From Bacillus litorisediminis (GTDB lineage: Bacteria > Bacillota > Bacilli > Bacillales > JC228): DNA of 63,502 nucleotides. The stretch lies in contig NZ_JAKZKT010000024.1 of NCBI RefSeq assembly GCF_022808645.1, forward strand, positions 1 through 63,502, read 5' to 3'. The translations under genes were made by a program, and so were the position numbers. The first letter of the stretch is position 1. The number at the start of each line of letters is the position of its first letter. The notes below the pieces were generated by a model. That model was not told the origin of the DNA and did not search any database. It saw only the letters and a program-made list of their open reading frames with translations. Shown here one piece after another: positions 61,933-63,502 of this stretch.

Positions 61933-62673
61933 ATGAATCGCCTCATAAAAAAGATTGCATTACTTTTGTTTATTGCGGGAGGGAGTTATTATTTATTTAA
62001 TCACATCTCTAACAACAGCTGGACATTGCATTCCGTTGATTCAATTGGTAACTCCATCCCTATAAGTGCAGATAGTGACAAGGATACAAATATATTCGCA
62101 GAAAATCCGTCTAGTATTTTGGTACTTGTAAATAAGCAATACACTTTAGAGGATGATTTTCTGCCCAATGATCTTGTCATTCCGAAAGTATTATTTTCCG
62201 AAGATATAACAGATGAAGAAAAATACATAAGAAAAGAAGCGGCCCTTGCATTAGAAGAATTATTTGAAAAAGGAAAAGAACAAGGTTTTACCCTAATCGC
62301 CACATCTGGATATCGCTCGTACGAAACCCAAAAAAGATTGTATGAGGAATTTGTAAACCAACTTGGAATAGAAGCAGCCGAATACCGGGCTGCGAAGCCG
62401 GGGAATAGTGAGCATCAAACCGGTTTGGCAATGGACATCACATCTAGTGAGTTTAACTACGAAGAGTATCAAGATTTTGGAGAGACACCAAGTGGAAAGT
62501 GGGTTGCAGAAAATGCTCACCATTTCGGCTTTATTATCCGCTATCCAGAAGGGAAAGAACATATAACCGGGTATCAATACGAACCATGGCACTTGAGATT
62601 TGTCGGGGTTCAAAAAGCAACCTACATCTATAAAAATCAGCTTACCTTCGAAGAGTTTTTAGGAGAAGTTTAA
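61933..62673 (+). CDS. VanY/LdcB-type D-alanyl-D-alanine carboxypeptidase
   Basis: A 246-residue, membrane-anchored (helix about 5-22) M15B zinc peptidase. The zinc motif SEHQTGLAMD (159-168; H161, D168) and EPWHLRFVG (H220) are intact, and SGYRSYETQ precedes them. It trims D-Ala or LD-peptide bonds from wall peptides. It shares a theme, but not an operon, with the salvage locus. Confidence 0.92.
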   Translation: MNRLIKKIALLLFIAGGSYYLFNHISNNSWTLHSVDSIGNSIPISADSDKDTNIFAENPSSILVLVNKQYTLEDDFLPNDLVIPKVLFSEDITDEEKYIRKEAALALEELFEKGKEQGFTLIATSGYRSYETQKRLYEEFVNQLGIEAAEYRAAKPGNSEHQTGLAMDITSSEFNYEEYQDFGETPSGKWVAENAHHFGFIIRYPEGKEHITGYQYEPWHLRFVGVQKATYIYKNQLTFEEFLGEV

Positions 62674-62710
62674 AAGTGGCAAATTTAAGAAGACATGTAT
62701 GTTAAAATCC

Positions 62711-62739
62711 TTGACATGAAGAGAGTAACACGGTAAAAT
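62711..62739 (+). promoter_or_regulatory. Strong promoter of the tRNA-Val gene
   Basis: TTGACA (62711-62716), 17-bp spacer, TAAAAT (62734-62739). A 9-base inverted repeat, GAAGACATG (62689-62697) and CATGTCTTC (62744-62752), brackets it. Confidence 0.75.
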
Positions 62740-62762
62740 AACTCATGTCTTCATTATCAACA

Positions 62763-62837
62763 TGATTCCGTAGCTCAGTTGGGAGAGCATCACCTTGACA
62801 GGGTGGGGGTCGCTGGTTCGAGCCCAGTCGGGATCAT
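62763..62837 (+). tRNA. tRNA-Val (anticodon GAC)
   Basis: Acceptor stem TGATTCC with GGGATCA, D-arm GCTCAGTTGGGAGAGC, anticodon stem TCACC/GGTGG around the loop TTGACAG (anticodon GAC at 62797-62799), T-arm CTGGTTCGAGCCCAG. CCA is not encoded. A terminator follows. Confidence 0.93.
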
Positions 62838-62840
62838 ACT

Positions 62841-62877
62841 AAAAAACCTTAGAGCCATAAGGGTTCTAAGGTTTTTC
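62841..62877 (+). terminator. Terminator of tRNA-Val
   Basis: CCTTAGAGCC and GGGTTCTAAGG arms around ATAA, then TTTTTC. Confidence 0.85.
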
Positions 62878-62941
62878 TATTTCTTCAAAAACTCCTTGAA
62901 TTTATCAATTGTTGACGGATTGTTGACGAAATTATTTATTA

Positions 62942-63053
62942 CTATTTGCGCTTTGAAAACACATCATCAATTTTTCGTGCTGCCTCTTGGTCAGCAGTTT
63001 GTAATGCATGACCATAAGTGTCCATTGTGATTTTGATGTTTGCATGACCAAGT
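62942..63053 (-). pseudogene. C-terminal remnant of a tyrosine site-specific integrase
   Basis: The minus strand encodes LGHANIKITMDTYGHALQTA and ends DQEAARKIDDVFSKRK-stop. It holds the final LGH box and the catalytic tyrosine (MDTYGH) of phage-type integrases. The frame is interrupted by TGA immediately before LGH, so only about 36 residues are left. It points toward the tRNA gene, the usual layout of tRNA-targeting integrases. Confidence 0.85.
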
Positions 63054-63054
63054 C

Positions 63055-63144
63055 AGATATATTAAACAAAATGAGGATAGCTTTGGAAAAGCTGAAGCCC
63101 GTTTATCAGCTACACTTGTAATTGGAAGTAATTGGGAGACATAG
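63055..63144 (+). pseudogene. Possible tail of another gene fused at the integrase breakpoint
   Basis: From the point where integrase similarity ends, the plus strand reads RYIKQNEDSFGKAEARLSAT then LVIGSNWET-stop, with codon use that looks coding. I do not recognise the parent gene. It suggests a deletion junction near 63054. Confidence 0.3.
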
Positions 63145-63269
63145 ACAAGAAGCTTCTAGTAGGGAGAGACACAACTACTGCTTCTGGATATTCCAACTAT
63201 TAAAAAGTAAAATCAAATATCGTTGTTGATTTTTTATATAATAATAGTACCACTTAAATAGAAATTAAT

Positions 63270-63368
63270 GTGAATATTGGAGATGTTTTATATCAACTAG
63301 TTGTGTGTGGTGTTCCATCAATTTTTATAGCTTTACTGATAGGATTCTATTTTAAGTCTAAAAAATGA
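63270..63368 (+). CDS. Possible 32-residue single-helix membrane peptide
   Basis: A GTG-started frame encoding VNIGDVLYQLVVCGVPSIFI then ALLIGFYFKSKK: one hydrophobic helix with a basic end. Ribosome binding site is weak. A hairpin terminator follows. The shape resembles small holin-like or type I toxin peptides, but no family is recognised. Confidence 0.4.
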   Translation: MNIGDVLYQLVVCGVPSIFIALLIGFYFKSKK

Positions 63369-63385
63369 AGCTAACTGTTTATTGC

Positions 63386-63441
63386 AAAATAAAAGTGCAG
63401 AGCTTTGCAAAGAAAAAATGCAGAGACCTGCACTTATTTTG
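63386..63441 (+). terminator. Hairpin after the 32-residue frame
   Basis: AAGTGCAG near 63394 pairs with CTGCACTT at 63428-63435, and adjoining A and T runs extend the stem. Confidence 0.6.
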
Positions 63442-63458
63442 TTAGGTGCATAAAAAAA

Positions 63459-63480
63459 GACTTGCCAGCCACCCCAAGTC
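63459..63480 (-). terminator. Minus-strand terminator at the window edge
   Basis: On the minus strand GACTTG and CAAGTC arms are followed by seven T residues, so a minus-strand gene probably ends just beyond the right edge of the window. Confidence 0.65.
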
Positions 63481-63502
63481 CCTCTACTGTAATTGGTGTC
63501 GA

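Noticed and set aside
62779-63030. 83-codon plus-strand frame over the tRNA
   Set aside because: It begins inside the tRNA gene and runs antisense to the integrase remnant.

Overview
The window is low-GC Firmicute DNA from an endospore-forming Bacillaceae (Bacillus sensu lato). Evidence: strong AGGAGG-type ribosome binding sites, frequent GTG/TTG starts, many sporulation genes (SpoVAC/AD/AE, SpoVIF, YjcZ, YjcA-like, an alpha/beta SASP), a FapR operator on fabI and cre boxes. Gene order from 0.5 to 20.6 kb follows the yjbJ-K-M-N-O-prpE-yjbQ ... fabI ... yjcA-yjcZ-spoVIF ... yjcF-G-H backbone of B. subtilis as I remember it, with insertions. The species cannot be named from the sequence alone.

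Region by region. 0.5-8.8 kb: lytic transglycosylase, CYTH protein, small (p)ppGpp synthetase, NAD kinase, RluA-type pseudouridine synthase, Ap4A hydrolase, MgtE and a CPA2 antiporter. 9.0-11.9 kb: a Tat-exported PhoX-type phosphatase with its own TatA/TatC pair. 11.9-20.6 kb: fabI and a sporulation block carrying a spoVA2-like operon (YhcN-type lipoprotein, SpoVAC, SpoVAD, SpoVAEb), then yjcF-G-H. 21.0-29.2 kb: a TAXI-type TRAP transporter, a CdaR-type regulator and a GlcD/GlcF oxidase pair.

29.3-54.8 kb is the most distinctive part, a very large cell-wall sugar salvage locus. It contains AmiE-like peptide amidase, NagZ, AnmK, NamZ (DUF1343), MurQ, a BadF-type sugar kinase (MurK-like), a MurR-like RpiR regulator, two tandem-GNAT acetyltransferases, a PIG-L protein, a secreted GH18 chitinase and three ABC importers, none with an ATPase gene. 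AmiE, NagZ and NamZ all lack signal peptides, although their B. subtilis counterparts are secreted. The layout therefore suggests that muropeptides or wall disaccharides are imported intact and dismantled in the cytoplasm, with MurNAc phosphorylated by kinases instead of a PTS. A roughly 570-bp array of 52-bp tandem repeats sits in the middle.

54.8-62.7 kb: DUF421 and DUF4349 proteins, an SASP gene, several very small genes, a HAD phosphatase, a PadR-ChrA chromate efflux pair, an AgcS symporter and a VanY-type carboxypeptidase. The right end carries tRNA-Val(GAC) followed by the C-terminal stump of a tyrosine integrase and other fragments, the scar of a lost integrated element.
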